51,311 nucleotides of DNA, taken from Legionella nagasakiensis. Its GTDB lineage: Bacteria > Pseudomonadota > Gammaproteobacteria > Legionellales > Legionellaceae. The stretch lies in contig NZ_CAAAID010000016.1 in the NCBI RefSeq assembly GCF_900639915.1, positions 1 to 51,311 of the forward strand, given 5' to 3'. How positions within the stretch are numbered: the stretch's first letter is position 1; each line of letters opens with the position of its first letter. Shown here piece after piece: positions 17,426 to 27,159 of this stretch. The notes under the pieces were generated by a model, which was not told the DNA's origin, searched no databases, and was given only the letters and a program-made list of their open reading frames with translations. The translations under genes were made by a program, and so were the position numbers.

Positions 17426-17980
17426 ATGAGCGAGTTTTACCATAACGAAAAGAACTTCAACGTTTGGCGATATCCAGACGTTGAAGAGAAATTAGACAGG
17501 GAACCTGTTTTACTGGAAACAAAAATACCAGTTGAAAATATTGAGCAGTCCGATGCCCAAAATGAACCCGAACCGCCTCCACCAAATCTTGAGTTAACGA
17601 AACGCCTGACTTATTTAGACGCCATTGCGCACGACTTGAATGCCTATGTCACTCAAATCGATCGTGAATTATTGATGTGCCTGGTTCGCGTCATAAAAAA
17701 AACAGTAAAAAAAATTATATTGAAAGAATTGCAACACGATGAATCATTACTTCCACAGATGATTGATGAAACCCTATCGCTGCTGAGTCAGCTTGAAGGA
17801 TGCCAGCTTTATGTTTCTGAGAAAGATTACGCTTGTTTTACTGATAAGGAGATCATGCCGGCGCAAATTACCATTAAGACGGATAAAACACTCGAACCAG
17901 GTGATTTTATCATTAAATCAAAACATAATCAGATAGAAGCCATTTTATCAGATCGCCTCGATGCTCTTTTTGGAACTTGA
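17426..17980 (+). CDS. fliH: Flagellar export ATPase regulator FliH
   Basis: A 184-aa peripheral stalk protein that dimerises and docks FliI at the export gate. It has an acidic, proline-rich N-terminus (EPEPPPPNLELTKR), a helical middle and a C-terminal VPS/FliH-like domain with weak conservation (LEPGDFIIKSKHNQIEAILSDRLDAL). It is identified by position between fliG and fliI as well as by sequence. It is shorter than the E. coli protein (about 228 aa). Confidence 0.9.
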   Translation: MSEFYHNEKNFNVWRYPDVEEKLDREPVLLETKIPVENIEQSDAQNEPEPPPPNLELTKRLTYLDAIAHDLNAYVTQIDRELLMCLVRVIKKTVKKIILKELQHDESLLPQMIDETLSLLSQLEGCQLYVSEKDYACFTDKEIMPAQITIKTDKTLEPGDFIIKSKHNQIEAILSDRLDALFGT

Positions 17981-17982
17981 TT

Positions 17983-19317
17983 ATGCAAACTAGTTATCGT
18001 TTAAAAGAATATCTTGCAAAACTTGAACACCTCAGCAAAGAAACCCAAGATATTATCGTCTATGGAACAGTAACCAAAATATCAAACTTTATGATAGAAG
18101 CTGTTGGTCTCGTTGCTGCAGTAGGTTCCATATGCAAGATTCATCTTGAAAATAAAAATAAGACCATTCTTGCCGAAGTCATTGGTTTTGCTCATGACAT
18201 TACTTATCTCATGGCGTATGAAGAAACCATTGGCGTATTACCTGGAAATAAAATTAGTTTTTTTCAAAAATTTTTACACGTTCCCGTTGACCAGTCGTTA
18301 CTTGGCCGGATTGTCAATGGTATTGGTGAACCCATTGATCATCAAGGCAAACTTGAAGCATCCCAATATTACCCTTTATATACTCCCACAATCAATCCTA
18401 TCCAACGTACCCGCATCACGCATCCTCTTGACGTAGGGGTACGAGCCATTAATGCCTTAATGTCCGTAGGACAGGGGCAACGCATGGGAATTTTTGCCGG
18501 CAGTGGCGTTGGCAAAAGCATGTTGCTTGGCATGATCACTTGTTTTACCCAAGCAGACGTGGTGATTGTTGGTTTAATTGGTGAAAGAGGACGGGAAGTT
18601 AAAGAATTTATTGAGGAAAATATTGGGCCAGATAATTTAAAAAAAACCGTTATTATCGCAGCCCCTGTGGATACTTCCCCATTAATGCGAGCGAACGGTG
18701 CTTTAGTGGCAACCACGTTCGCAGAATATTATCGCGATCAGGGCCTGAATGTATTACTGATCATTGACTCTTTAACCCGTTATGCTCAGGCATTAAGACA
18801 AATCTATTTAACGTTGGGTGAACTTCCTTCCTCAAAAGGATTCTCTCCATCCGTATTTGCCAAAATTTCACAACTTGTTGAACGAACCGGCAATGGAACA
18901 GCACAGCAAGGTTCAATCACGTCTTTCTATACCATCCTCGTTGAAGGAGATGATATGAACGACCCAATCGCTGATCACGTGCGCTCTGTTCTTGACGGCC
19001 ATATTGTTTTATCAAGACAATTAGCGGATGCGGGGCATTATCCGGCCATTGATATCAGTGCTTCCGTAAGTCGCACTATGATTTCGATTGTGGACGAAGC
19101 CCATATGGCCAACGTTCATCGATTTAAAAAATTGTACCATGCATACAGACAGAATCAGGATTTAATCAAAATGGGGATGTATCAGCCAGGATCAGATCCA
19201 GTCGTGGATGAATCGATGAGATATCATGAGAAAATGATTGATTTTCTAAAACAAGCGATTCATGAGCCCTCAAATTTTGCGACAGATACGGCCAGACTGA
19301 TGGATTTATTTGAATGA
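17983..19317 (+). CDS. fliI: Flagellar type III export ATPase FliI
   Basis: A 444-aa F1-beta-like hexameric ATPase that unfolds and feeds export substrates. Walker A GSGVGKS is at residues 173-179, with LIGERGREVKEF, the Walker B region VLLIIDSLTRYAQALR and the typical GELPSSKGFSPSVFAKISQLVERTG. The ATG at 17983 follows GGA; the TTG at 17977 is less likely. It overlaps no gene but starts directly after fliH. Confidence 0.96.
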   Translation: MQTSYRLKEYLAKLEHLSKETQDIIVYGTVTKISNFMIEAVGLVAAVGSICKIHLENKNKTILAEVIGFAHDITYLMAYEETIGVLPGNKISFFQKFLHVPVDQSLLGRIVNGIGEPIDHQGKLEASQYYPLYTPTINPIQRTRITHPLDVGVRAINALMSVGQGQRMGIFAGSGVGKSMLLGMITCFTQADVVIVGLIGERGREVKEFIEENIGPDNLKKTVIIAAPVDTSPLMRANGALVATTFAEYYRDQGLNVLLIIDSLTRYAQALRQIYLTLGELPSSKGFSPSVFAKISQLVERTGNGTAQQGSITSFYTILVEGDDMNDPIADHVRSVLDGHIVLSRQLADAGHYPAIDISASVSRTMISIVDEAHMANVHRFKKLYHAYRQNQDLIKMGMYQPGSDPVVDESMRYHEKMIDFLKQAIHEPSNFATDTARLMDLFE

Positions 19318-19754
19318 CAATCAGCCGTGATCCAAAACAACTGCAAACGATTATTAACGTTTTAGAATTAAAAAAAACAAAACTAGAACGCAAAATACAT
19401 CAATTAAACGAAGCGATTCATCATAAAAATAATCTATTGCATACTTTTAAAAATTATTTACGTGAATATGAAGGTGCACAATATGAACATTCATTAAATG
19501 CAAAAATATTACAAAATCATCAATTATTTATGGGAAAAATTATCCATTTAATCCACAACGAGCAAAATGAAATAACTAAATTGGAAGCAACCAAAACAGA
19601 AGGCATTACAGAATGTAAGATGTGTCAAGGAAAGATTGAGGGGTTAAGACATATGCTGCAAAATGTGCAACATGAAGAAGTCAAAAGGATTAATCAACTT
19701 ATAGAAACAGAATATCATGATTTATCAGTCATTAAGACAGGGAATAAGAAATGA
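19314..19754 (+). CDS. fliJ: Flagellar export chaperone FliJ
   Basis: A 146-aa coiled-coil protein that fills the FliI ring like a central stalk and escorts FlgN/FliT chaperones. The sequence is almost entirely charged helix (LELKKTKLERKIHQLNEAIHHK). The ATG overlaps the fliI stop (ATGA), implying coupled translation. Identity comes from position, size and coiled-coil character, since FliJ is poorly conserved. Confidence 0.88.
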   Translation: MTISRDPKQLQTIINVLELKKTKLERKIHQLNEAIHHKNNLLHTFKNYLREYEGAQYEHSLNAKILQNHQLFMGKIIHLIHNEQNEITKLEATKTEGITECKMCQGKIEGLRHMLQNVQHEEVKRINQLIETEYHDLSVIKTGNKK

Positions 19755-20020
19755 GTGAATTATCCATTCTATCCGCGCTGCAACATGTATTGATGATTAC
19801 CATGTTCGCCGTCTTTATCATCACCATGCCAACATTAATCGTTGGCGTTGTCATTTCTATTATTCAGGCCGCCACTCAAATTAACGAAATGACGATCACG
19901 TTTATTCCCAAATTGATGATCATGTTTGTCGTGCTGTTAACGCTTGTACCATGGTTACTAGAGCATCTCGTTTCCATGACGCAACAGTTTATGATTGATT
20001 TACCCAACTACATAAGATAA
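19751..20020 (+). CDS. fliQ: Flagellar export gate protein FliQ
   Basis: An 89-aa inner-membrane protein with two transmembrane helices and the conserved VGVVISIIQAATQINEMTITFIPK segment. Four copies wrap the FliP5-FliR1 core of the export gate. ATGA overlap with fliJ. fliP lies elsewhere in the locus (32678), so the usual fliOPQR block is split. Confidence 0.95.
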   Translation: MSELSILSALQHVLMITMFAVFIITMPTLIVGVVISIIQAATQINEMTITFIPKLMIMFVVLLTLVPWLLEHLVSMTQQFMIDLPNYIR

Positions 20021-20022
20021 CC

Positions 20023-20811
20023 ATGATTAATGAACAATTCATCGCAGCCATTGGTCAATACGCCTCGATATTTGTTATTGTTTTGACAAGAATTGCCGCT
20101 ACTTTTTCAGCCTTGATTTTTTTTAAACGTGAGGTTTTTCCGGCAAAAATTGCCGTTTTATTCTCAATGGCTCTAACAGTATTTATTTTGACGAATCACA
20201 TCGACAAAATTCATATTGAACCCGGCTATTTTCCATTGTTGTTCAATTTAATCATTCAATTATTTCTGGGCTTTATCGTTGCTTTTATCATGAATTTGTT
20301 TATTGAAATATTTTTAAGCTTAGGTCAAATCATTTCAATGCAATCAGGAATGGGATTTGCTAATTTACTCGTCCCCCGGGTAGGACCTATTACACCTATA
20401 TCCGAGTTTTTTATGATAACGGCCACCTTAATTTTCTTTGAACTCAATGGCCATTTGGTTTTAATCAAAATGATTGTTGAATCCTTTCAAACGGATTTTT
20501 TGCAATTCAATACCTTCAATCCTGAATTGTTTATCCAAATTTTACTATTTGCAAAAATTATATTCAGTGGCGCATTGATGCTCTCCCTATCGACGCTGAT
20601 TGCCATATTATTATCAAATATTACTATCGCCGTTATGACTAAGTTCTCTCCACAGCTTAATATCTTCACGGTAGGCATTAATATTTCCATGCTTGTCTGT
20701 TTTTTTGCGCTCTACGTCAGTTTTGATTTAATCCTTGAAAACGGAAAAATTCTCCTAAATCAGTTTTTAGAATTTGTCCAGTATGTTGAAATACATGGAG
20801 CAAAAACATGA
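20023..20811 (+). CDS. fliR: Flagellar export gate protein FliR
   Basis: A 262-aa inner-membrane protein with about six hydrophobic segments. It has the conserved GQIISMQSGMGFANLLVPRVGPITPISEFF motif region and helix LILENGKILL near the end. It forms the export gate with FliP and FliQ and contacts FlhB. It starts two bases after fliQ and overlaps flhB by ATGA. Confidence 0.95.
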   Translation: MINEQFIAAIGQYASIFVIVLTRIAATFSALIFFKREVFPAKIAVLFSMALTVFILTNHIDKIHIEPGYFPLLFNLIIQLFLGFIVAFIMNLFIEIFLSLGQIISMQSGMGFANLLVPRVGPITPISEFFMITATLIFFELNGHLVLIKMIVESFQTDFLQFNTFNPELFIQILLFAKIIFSGALMLSLSTLIAILLSNITIAVMTKFSPQLNIFTVGINISMLVCFFALYVSFDLILENGKILLNQFLEFVQYVEIHGAKT

Positions 20812-21944
20812 GTGAAGATACGCAAGATACGCAGGATAAGCAATTTAAGCCCACACTCAAACGGTTAAAAGAACTCAAGAAGAAAGGAAATTTTCTACGC
20901 TCAAAAGATATGGGGGGTGGAATCGTTCTGATAGCAGCGTTTATAAGCCTTATTTTAATGTCCAATGTGTTTATCCAAACCATTGAATCCAATTTCACCT
21001 CCAGCTTTACCAACATTAACAAAGTATCTTTATGGATTGAACAACCTGCCGCCTTATATAAACAATTAGCGTACAACAATTTTTTACTCCTTCTGCCATT
21101 CGCTGTTATTTTAGTTTTGGTTGTTTTTTTAGCCAATTTTGCCTTTGGCGGCTATGGATTTGCCATCGGTTTATTGAAATTCAAAGCAGAACGGATAAAC
21201 CCTTTAAAGAATATGAAGCGAATTATCTCGCTCAATAATCTCATGGAATTATTCAAATCCATATTTAAGTTTCTGTTGTTCATTTTGATTCTTGTATTTT
21301 TTTTGCGAGCTAAGAATCATGAGTTATTCAACTTGATTAATCCCGATAAAAATCAAGCCTTATTCGATGGGTTTCAATTAGTAGAATACTACCTATTATT
21401 GCTGACTGCAGGCATTCTTCTGATTATGGCCATTGATATGGCATACAGCTATACAACCCATCATAAAAAGATCAAAATGACGTTTCAGGAAGTTAAGGAT
21501 GAACAAAAAGAAACCGATGGCAGTCCAGAAATTAAGAAAAAAATTCGTTCGGCGCAATTAGCTCTATCCCGTCAGCGGTTGCATCAGAGCATCCCCTTAG
21601 CCACCGTTGTCATTACCAACCCAACACACTACTCGGTTGCTTTAAAATACAATGAAAAAGAAGACAAAGCACCTAAAATTATTGCTAAAGGCAAAGACAG
21701 AATCGCCTCGCAAATCCGTAAATTAGCAATAAAACATGGTGTCCCAATTTATGAAGCGCCGGAATTAGCAAGAGCAATCTATTTTACAGGGAAAATAGGC
21801 AGTTACATTCATCCAGAATTATATATGGCTGTAGCCATTGTACTGTCCTATCTTTATCAGATAAAACAATATCAAATGGGTATAGGAGAAATGCCCGCCT
21901 ATGTTCAGGATTTGAATATCCCAAAAGAATTCCAGTATAAATAA
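20808..21944 (+). CDS. flhB: Flagellar export switch protein FlhB
   Basis: A 378-aa inner-membrane protein with an N-terminal basic DKQFKPTLKRLKELKKKGN stretch, four membrane helices and a cytoplasmic domain. The self-cleavage site NPTH is intact at residues 271-274. FlhB switches export from rod/hook to filament substrates together with FliK, which is also in this locus. It is of full length for the family. Confidence 0.96.
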   Translation: MSEDTQDTQDKQFKPTLKRLKELKKKGNFLRSKDMGGGIVLIAAFISLILMSNVFIQTIESNFTSSFTNINKVSLWIEQPAALYKQLAYNNFLLLLPFAVILVLVVFLANFAFGGYGFAIGLLKFKAERINPLKNMKRIISLNNLMELFKSIFKFLLFILILVFFLRAKNHELFNLINPDKNQALFDGFQLVEYYLLLLTAGILLIMAIDMAYSYTTHHKKIKMTFQEVKDEQKETDGSPEIKKKIRSAQLALSRQRLHQSIPLATVVITNPTHYSVALKYNEKEDKAPKIIAKGKDRIASQIRKLAIKHGVPIYEAPELARAIYFTGKIGSYIHPELYMAVAIVLSYLYQIKQYQMGIGEMPAYVQDLNIPKEFQYK

Positions 21945-21971
21945 TTAGTATAAAATATCCGAGATCAATAA

Positions 21972-24062
21972 ATGTTTGAACAACTTATTAATGGAAACTA
22001 TTTAAAACAAGCCAGTTTAGGTTCTGCTTTTCTGGTCATTGCCATGCTGGTAATGGTCATCATACCCTTGCCACCATTGGCGCTTGATTTTTTATTCTCA
22101 TTTAACATCACGGTTTCACTCATTATCCTAATGGTGAGCGTTTATGTCGTACGCCCACTTGAATTCAGTCTGTTTCCAACCGTTCTACTTATTGCCACCC
22201 TTCTTCGCCTGACGTTAAACATTGCCTCCACGCGAGTTGTGTTGTTGCATGGTCATGAAGGCCCACAAGCTGCTGGTGAAGTCATACGCGCATTTGGTGA
22301 GGTGGTTATTGGTGGTAACTTTATTGTTGGACTGATTGTGTTTGTTATTTTAATGATCATTAATTTCATCGTGGTCACTAAAGGGGCAGGCAGAATTTCC
22401 GAGGTCAGCGCGCGATTTACTCTTGATGCCATGCCAGGAAAACAAATGTCTATTGATGCTGATTTGAATGCTGGTGTTATCACGCAGGACGAAGCAAAAA
22501 AACGACGTCAGGATGTGATTCAAGAATCTGACTTTTACGGCTCCATGGATGGCGCCAGTAAATTTGTTCGCGGCGATGCCGTTGCCGGTTTGCTCATTTT
22601 ATTAATTAATATGATTGGTGGGATCATTATTGGCGTCTTTCAAAACGGGATGACTTTGGATTCAGCCGTTACAACATTTTCTATATTAACCATTGGTGAT
22701 GGACTTGTCGCTCAGATTCCTTCGTTGTTGTTATCCATTGCGGCAGCCATCATTGTAACGCGCGTTTCTAATGAACAGGATATGAGTCAACAGACATTAA
22801 GTCAGTTGTTCAGCAACCCTAAACCATTGATCGTCTCCGCCATGATTTTATTTAGTATCGCATTGATTCCCAATATGCCTCATGTGCCGCTCATGTCCTT
22901 CTCATTGCTGGTTCTCCTATCCGTCATGTATCTAAACAAAAAAAACGAAAAAAGCACAGCACTTCCGGCATCAGAAGGCACGCAAGCAGAAGCAGTAAAT
23001 ACCCCGATGGCAGACATTGATTGGAATGATGTGGTTTCTATTGATAGAATTGCATTGGAAATTGGCTATGGCCTTATCAATCTAGTTGGCATTAAAAAAG
23101 ATGGTCAACTCATTGCAAGAATCAAGGGAATTCGCCGAAAAATTTCGCAAGATCTTGGATTTTTGATTCCAACCATCCACGTTAAAGATAATTTAAATCT
23201 CCCGCCAAACACCTACCGAATCTATCTAAAAGGCGTTGTCATTGCTGAGGCAACGGTATATCCTGATAAATTATTAGCGATTAATCCTGGACATATCAAA
23301 ACACCACTCCATGGCATCCCAGGCAAAGATCCTACGTTTGATCTTGATGCTTATTGGATTACTGAAGAGCAGCGAGATTATGCCCAAAATGCAGGCTATA
23401 CCATTGTTGATTTAAGTACCGTCATTGCCACAAACATCAACCAAGTGATTCGCAGCAATGCGGCTCACATTCTGGGCTATGATGAAGTGCAACAACTCAT
23501 TAACCGTTTGACTGAAAACGAGCCAAGACTCGCTGAAACATTAAACTCCAGCGCTAATGGCATACCGTTGAACATCATATTTGGTATTCTGCAAAAGTTA
23601 TTGCAGTCTGGCATTCCCATCCTTGATTTTCGAACAATTGCTGAAAAAATGGTGGATTCATGGTCCAAATCAAAAGATCAAGAGCAATTACTCGACGCTG
23701 TGCGAGTCGCTTTAAAACACCTTATCGTTTACAGCATTTGTGGTAATCAAAAAGAACTGCCTGTCGCAGTGATTGACAATGAATTGGCACAAATTTTGCT
23801 TAAATCTGTACAGGTAAATCAAAGCCTTGGTGAACGAATGATTATCTTGGAACCATCCCTCACAGAAAAAATCTACACAAAGCTACTGGAATACGTTCAC
23901 AAGTGCGAACTTAATTCATACCCAGGAATTTTATTATTAACTAATGAGTTACGTCATCTTATCGAGAAATTATTTAAACCTAACATTCCTAACCTGCATT
24001 TCTTATCGTTTGCAGAAATACCGGAAGATAAACAACTAAAAATTATCGAAAGAATTGGTTAG
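21972..24062 (+). CDS. flhA: Flagellar export gate protein FlhA
   Basis: A 696-aa inner-membrane protein forming the nonameric export ring. About eight transmembrane helices occupy residues 1-330, with the FHIPEP-region pattern SARFTLDAMPGKQMSIDADLNAG. The soluble domain has LINRLTENEPRLAETL and the C-terminal lobe that binds chaperone-substrate complexes. In many polar systems flhF follows here; in this locus flhG follows directly. Confidence 0.96.
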   Translation: MFEQLINGNYLKQASLGSAFLVIAMLVMVIIPLPPLALDFLFSFNITVSLIILMVSVYVVRPLEFSLFPTVLLIATLLRLTLNIASTRVVLLHGHEGPQAAGEVIRAFGEVVIGGNFIVGLIVFVILMIINFIVVTKGAGRISEVSARFTLDAMPGKQMSIDADLNAGVITQDEAKKRRQDVIQESDFYGSMDGASKFVRGDAVAGLLILLINMIGGIIIGVFQNGMTLDSAVTTFSILTIGDGLVAQIPSLLLSIAAAIIVTRVSNEQDMSQQTLSQLFSNPKPLIVSAMILFSIALIPNMPHVPLMSFSLLVLLSVMYLNKKNEKSTALPASEGTQAEAVNTPMADIDWNDVVSIDRIALEIGYGLINLVGIKKDGQLIARIKGIRRKISQDLGFLIPTIHVKDNLNLPPNTYRIYLKGVVIAEATVYPDKLLAINPGHIKTPLHGIPGKDPTFDLDAYWITEEQRDYAQNAGYTIVDLSTVIATNINQVIRSNAAHILGYDEVQQLINRLTENEPRLAETLNSSANGIPLNIIFGILQKLLQSGIPILDFRTIAEKMVDSWSKSKDQEQLLDAVRVALKHLIVYSICGNQKELPVAVIDNELAQILLKSVQVNQSLGERMIILEPSLTEKIYTKLLEYVHKCELNSYPGILLLTNELRHLIEKLFKPNIPNLHFLSFAEIPEDKQLKIIERIG

Positions 24063-24089
24063 GCTTAACATCAATAAAGGATTATGAGC

Positions 24090-24905
24090 ATGAATAAGTC
24101 AGTGAGAGTCATATCAATAGCCGGTGGTAAAGGCGGGGTTGGCAAAACAACGCTTTCGGTAAATTTAGCCGTTGCACTAGCAAAACAAGGCAAGAAAATC
24201 TTATTATTTGATGCTGATTTAAGCTTGGCCAATGTCGATCTACTATTAGGCATAAGAGCAACCAAAACCATCCATGATGTATTAGCTGGTACTCATACGA
24301 TTCGCGATATTTGTCTTACGGTTGCCCCAGGATTAAAAGTTATTCCCTCTGCATCCGGAATACAAAGTCTTGCTGATTTGAATCCGCGCCAAACCAGTGA
24401 ACTCATTCGTTCATTCTCTGAATTGGACGACGAAGTTGATATGATGATTGTCGATATCGCCGCCGGAATATCGAATCAAGTGATCCATTTAACCAATGCT
24501 TCCCAATATATTGTCATTGTACTTTGCAATGAGCCTTCTTCTTTAACCGATGCTTACGCCATGATGAAAATTCTTTATCAGCGACATGGTCGTGCTCAAT
24601 ATGGCGTCGTCATCAATAAAAGCGCCAATGAAAAAGAAAGCCAGGACGTGTTTTTACGGTTTCAAAATGCGGCAACAAAATTTATAGACATTAACATTCA
24701 ATATCTAGGATACATCCCTCACGACGATTATATCATATTTGCAAGTCGTGAAAAAAAATCTGTGGTTAACCATTATCCTCACTCAAAAGCCACTGCCGCT
24801 TTTCGACAATTATCAAATACCATCTTAAGTTGGCATCAAGACTCTCTCACTTTCGGAGGAATCCAATATTTTCTTGAGCGGTTTGTTCAATGCAGTGAAG
24901 CGTAA
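24090..24905 (+). CDS. flhG: MinD-like ATPase FlhG (FleN)
   Basis: A 271-aa ParA/MinD-family ATPase that limits flagellar number. The deviant Walker A KGGVGKT is at residues 14-20, with DADLSLANVDLLLG and MMIVDIAAGIS (Walker B). The ATG at 24090 suits the AAAGG upstream better than the ATG at 24084. In Pseudomonas the homologue FleN inhibits FleQ and works with the SRP-like GTPase FlhF; no flhF is present here. Its likely partner is the FleQ-like activator at 27431. Confidence 0.92.
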   Translation: MNKSVRVISIAGGKGGVGKTTLSVNLAVALAKQGKKILLFDADLSLANVDLLLGIRATKTIHDVLAGTHTIRDICLTVAPGLKVIPSASGIQSLADLNPRQTSELIRSFSELDDEVDMMIVDIAAGISNQVIHLTNASQYIVIVLCNEPSSLTDAYAMMKILYQRHGRAQYGVVINKSANEKESQDVFLRFQNAATKFIDINIQYLGYIPHDDYIIFASREKKSVVNHYPHSKATAAFRQLSNTILSWHQDSLTFGGIQYFLERFVQCSEA

Positions 24906-25648
24906 TGGAGAAAAAGGCCATGCAACGTATTAATTCTTACTTGCATGTTGAACAACAGACTGATATGACTGATTTTGTCAGTCAACACGCTATTCTAATA
25001 AAAAAAATTGCTCTTCATATTAAAGCCACGTTACCGCCCCACATTGAGTTAGACGATTTATTGCAATCAGGCTTGATTGGCTTATTGGAGGCCAAAGCCA
25101 ATTTTTCCCCGGAAAAAGGGGCATCCTTTACCACCTATGCTGCGATAAAAATACGCGGCGCGATTATTGATGAGCTGCGAAAAAACTCAGGAATAACACG
25201 TGATATCGGGCAAAATATGAAACGAATCGCGGAAGCGATCACTAAAATTGAGAATAGCATGCAGCATAATCATCCCATTATTTCAGCAAAAATGATTGCA
25301 GAAGAAATGGGTATTTCGCTGGAAAAATATGAGCAAATGGAAGCAGAAATAAATACTTATAAATCCATTTCCACCCCTGACACAGAACTCATTGAAGAGC
25401 TGCCAAGCACTGATTTTATTGATCCCTCAACCCTGGTTGAGAATGACGATATCCGTAAATTAGTTAAGAAAATGATTCTGATGCTCCCACAACGCGAACA
25501 AATCATTTTAGCTTTATATTATAATGAACAGCTTAATTTTAAAGAAATAGCAAGCGTCCTTAATTTAACTGAAGCACGAATTTCACAGCTGCACCAACAA
25601 TGCCTCATTAAAATTAAAAAACGCTGCAATGAACATATGGGTAAATGA
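24905..25648 (+). CDS. fliA: Flagellar sigma factor FliA (sigma-28)
   Basis: A 247-aa sigma-70-family factor with region 2 (LDDLLQSGLIGLLEAKANFSPEKGASFTTYAAIKIRGAI), the FliA hallmark IDELRKNSGITRD, region 3 and region 4 (LPQREQIILALYYNEQLNFKEIASVLNLTEARISQLH). It directs late flagellar genes; two matching promoters, before fliC and flgM, are in this window. The ATG overlaps the flhG stop (TAATG); an internal ATG at 24920 with GGAG upstream is an alternative. Confidence 0.95.
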   Translation: MEKKAMQRINSYLHVEQQTDMTDFVSQHAILIKKIALHIKATLPPHIELDDLLQSGLIGLLEAKANFSPEKGASFTTYAAIKIRGAIIDELRKNSGITRDIGQNMKRIAEAITKIENSMQHNHPIISAKMIAEEMGISLEKYEQMEAEINTYKSISTPDTELIEELPSTDFIDPSTLVENDDIRKLVKKMILMLPQREQIILALYYNEQLNFKEIASVLNLTEARISQLHQQCLIKIKKRCNEHMGK

Positions 25649-26391
25649 TGGTCATCCAAGCAAAACTTATGGCCATACTGTTATTGATAAGCATGAATAG
25701 TTTTGGTCAAACCTGGTATGGGCAAAATTTATGTAAGCAGGCAGATTATCATTGCATTAAAGCAAAAAGAGGGGATAGCTGGGGAACGTTATTCCCTAAT
25801 ACAGAAAAAAGAGACCTCATACGCCGAATTAATCGCATGAATATTTTTTTACAACCCGGTATGGTAATTGCTGTTCCAAATAATCTTAACAATCTAACGA
25901 TCTATGATGTTTCTCCCTTTCCTCGTTACATCGAATCTGACGGAGAAAAATCCATTTATGTTGATTTGCATAAGCTGGCATGGGCTGCTTATGATGTGGA
26001 TGGAAAACTGTTATGGTGGGGCCCAATTTCTCCAGGCGCTGGTCAAATATCCAAGTATCCCAATGCACCCACAACGCCCACAGGAACCTTTCATATTTTT
26101 CGCAAACAAGGCGCAGACTGCATATCCAATTCTTTTCCTCAACGCATCGATGGTGATAATGGTGGCGCCAAAATGCCATTTTGCATGCATTTTTACCGTG
26201 GATATGCACTCCATGGCAGTGTTGAATTGCCAGGATATGCTGCAAGTGAAGGCTGCCTTCGATTGTTCATTGAAGACGCCCAGTGGTTAAATGAACGATT
26301 TGTTGATCTTCCTTCCGCCAATAAGAAGGGAACACGAGTGGTTGTTTATGCGCAAGGAAATCCGTTTGGCATTAAAATGCCTACTCAATGA
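25645..26391 (+). CDS. Periplasmic L,D-transpeptidase, EnhA/YkuD type
   Basis: A 248-aa exported protein with an N-terminal signal (LMAILLLISMNSFGQ). A LysM-like segment (IKAKRGDSWGTLFPN ... FLQPGMVIAVPN, residues 32-78) is followed by a YkuD catalytic domain with H190-G-S and SEGCLRL carrying Cys204. Such enzymes make 3-3 cross-links in peptidoglycan or attach proteins to it. Legionella EnhA proteins have this arrangement. It overlaps fliA by ATGA, so it is translated with the flagellar operon, which suggests a role in cell-wall fitting of the flagellum (inference). Confidence 0.88.
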   Translation: MMVIQAKLMAILLLISMNSFGQTWYGQNLCKQADYHCIKAKRGDSWGTLFPNTEKRDLIRRINRMNIFLQPGMVIAVPNNLNNLTIYDVSPFPRYIESDGEKSIYVDLHKLAWAAYDVDGKLLWWGPISPGAGQISKYPNAPTTPTGTFHIFRKQGADCISNSFPQRIDGDNGGAKMPFCMHFYRGYALHGSVELPGYAASEGCLRLFIEDAQWLNERFVDLPSANKKGTRVVVYAQGNPFGIKMPTQ

Positions 26392-26421
26392 ATAGGATAA
26401 ACACAAGATAAGGAGAAAAAA

Positions 26422-27159
26422 ATGAGGATGTGGGCGATGTTATTGATGTTTTTTGTGGGATCCGCATTCTCACAGGACCTGATTACAAAAGTCATTAATT
26501 TGCATTATCGCCAAGCTAATGAAGTGACTCCTTATCTACAACCATTATTGAAACCAGGAGAGTCTGTCAATGGCACCGGGACATCCCTCATTGTCAACGT
26601 CAGCCCGGATACCTTAACGCGTCTGCGAGTAGTGCTCAATAGCCTCGATAAACCTCCCGTCACCTTTGAGATCAGCATCCATCAAGATGCAGCAGATTGG
26701 TTGGATAATCAAGATGACGATGATAATGTCTATGCAACCTCTTCTGGGGCAATCGCCAAAAATGATCAATCCGTTCAAGTGAGTAACGGTGAATCCGCAC
26801 TCATCACCACAGGCAGCACACGGCCCGTATTAAGCTCAGTTTCTGGAGGAATTTGGCCTGGTGTCAGCTATCAGCAGCAAGCTGTTAAGCAAGGATTTTT
26901 AATTGAACCCTTACTGCAAGGCAAGAATGTAAAGATCAAGATTCGCCGCCTTCGTGGGGAAGTCAATCAAGTTAATCAGGAACAAACAACCAATCAACAG
27001 CTTGACACAACCACCATCATTCCTTTGAACCAATGGGTCAAACTCGGCTCAGCGGAGCAAAGCCAAATGGACTCAGACAGTGATACAATAAGCTATCAAG
27101 CAGGTAATACATTTTCAGCCGACTCAACACTATTTATACGAGTGCGAGTCATTCAATGA
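26422..27159 (+). CDS. Exported secretin N-domain protein of unknown function
   Basis: A 245-aa protein with a signal peptide (cleavage near GSAFSQ). Residues 20-85 match the secretin short N-domain pattern: VINLHYRQANEVTPYLQPLLKP, then TSLIVNVSPDTLTRLRVVLNSLDKPP. The rest is a beta-rich region (QVSNGESALITTGSTRP, GFLIEPLLQGKNVKIKIRRLRG) that recalls part of a secretin core but has no pore-forming length. It is not a known flagellar part. AAGGAG precedes the ATG. It is last in the fliE operon, 30 bases after the transpeptidase; a periplasmic ring or scaffold is possible but unproven. Confidence 0.75.
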   Translation: MRMWAMLLMFFVGSAFSQDLITKVINLHYRQANEVTPYLQPLLKPGESVNGTGTSLIVNVSPDTLTRLRVVLNSLDKPPVTFEISIHQDAADWLDNQDDDDNVYATSSGAIAKNDQSVQVSNGESALITTGSTRPVLSSVSGGIWPGVSYQQQAVKQGFLIEPLLQGKNVKIKIRRLRGEVNQVNQEQTTNQQLDTTTIIPLNQWVKLGSAEQSQMDSDSDTISYQAGNTFSADSTLFIRVRVIQ

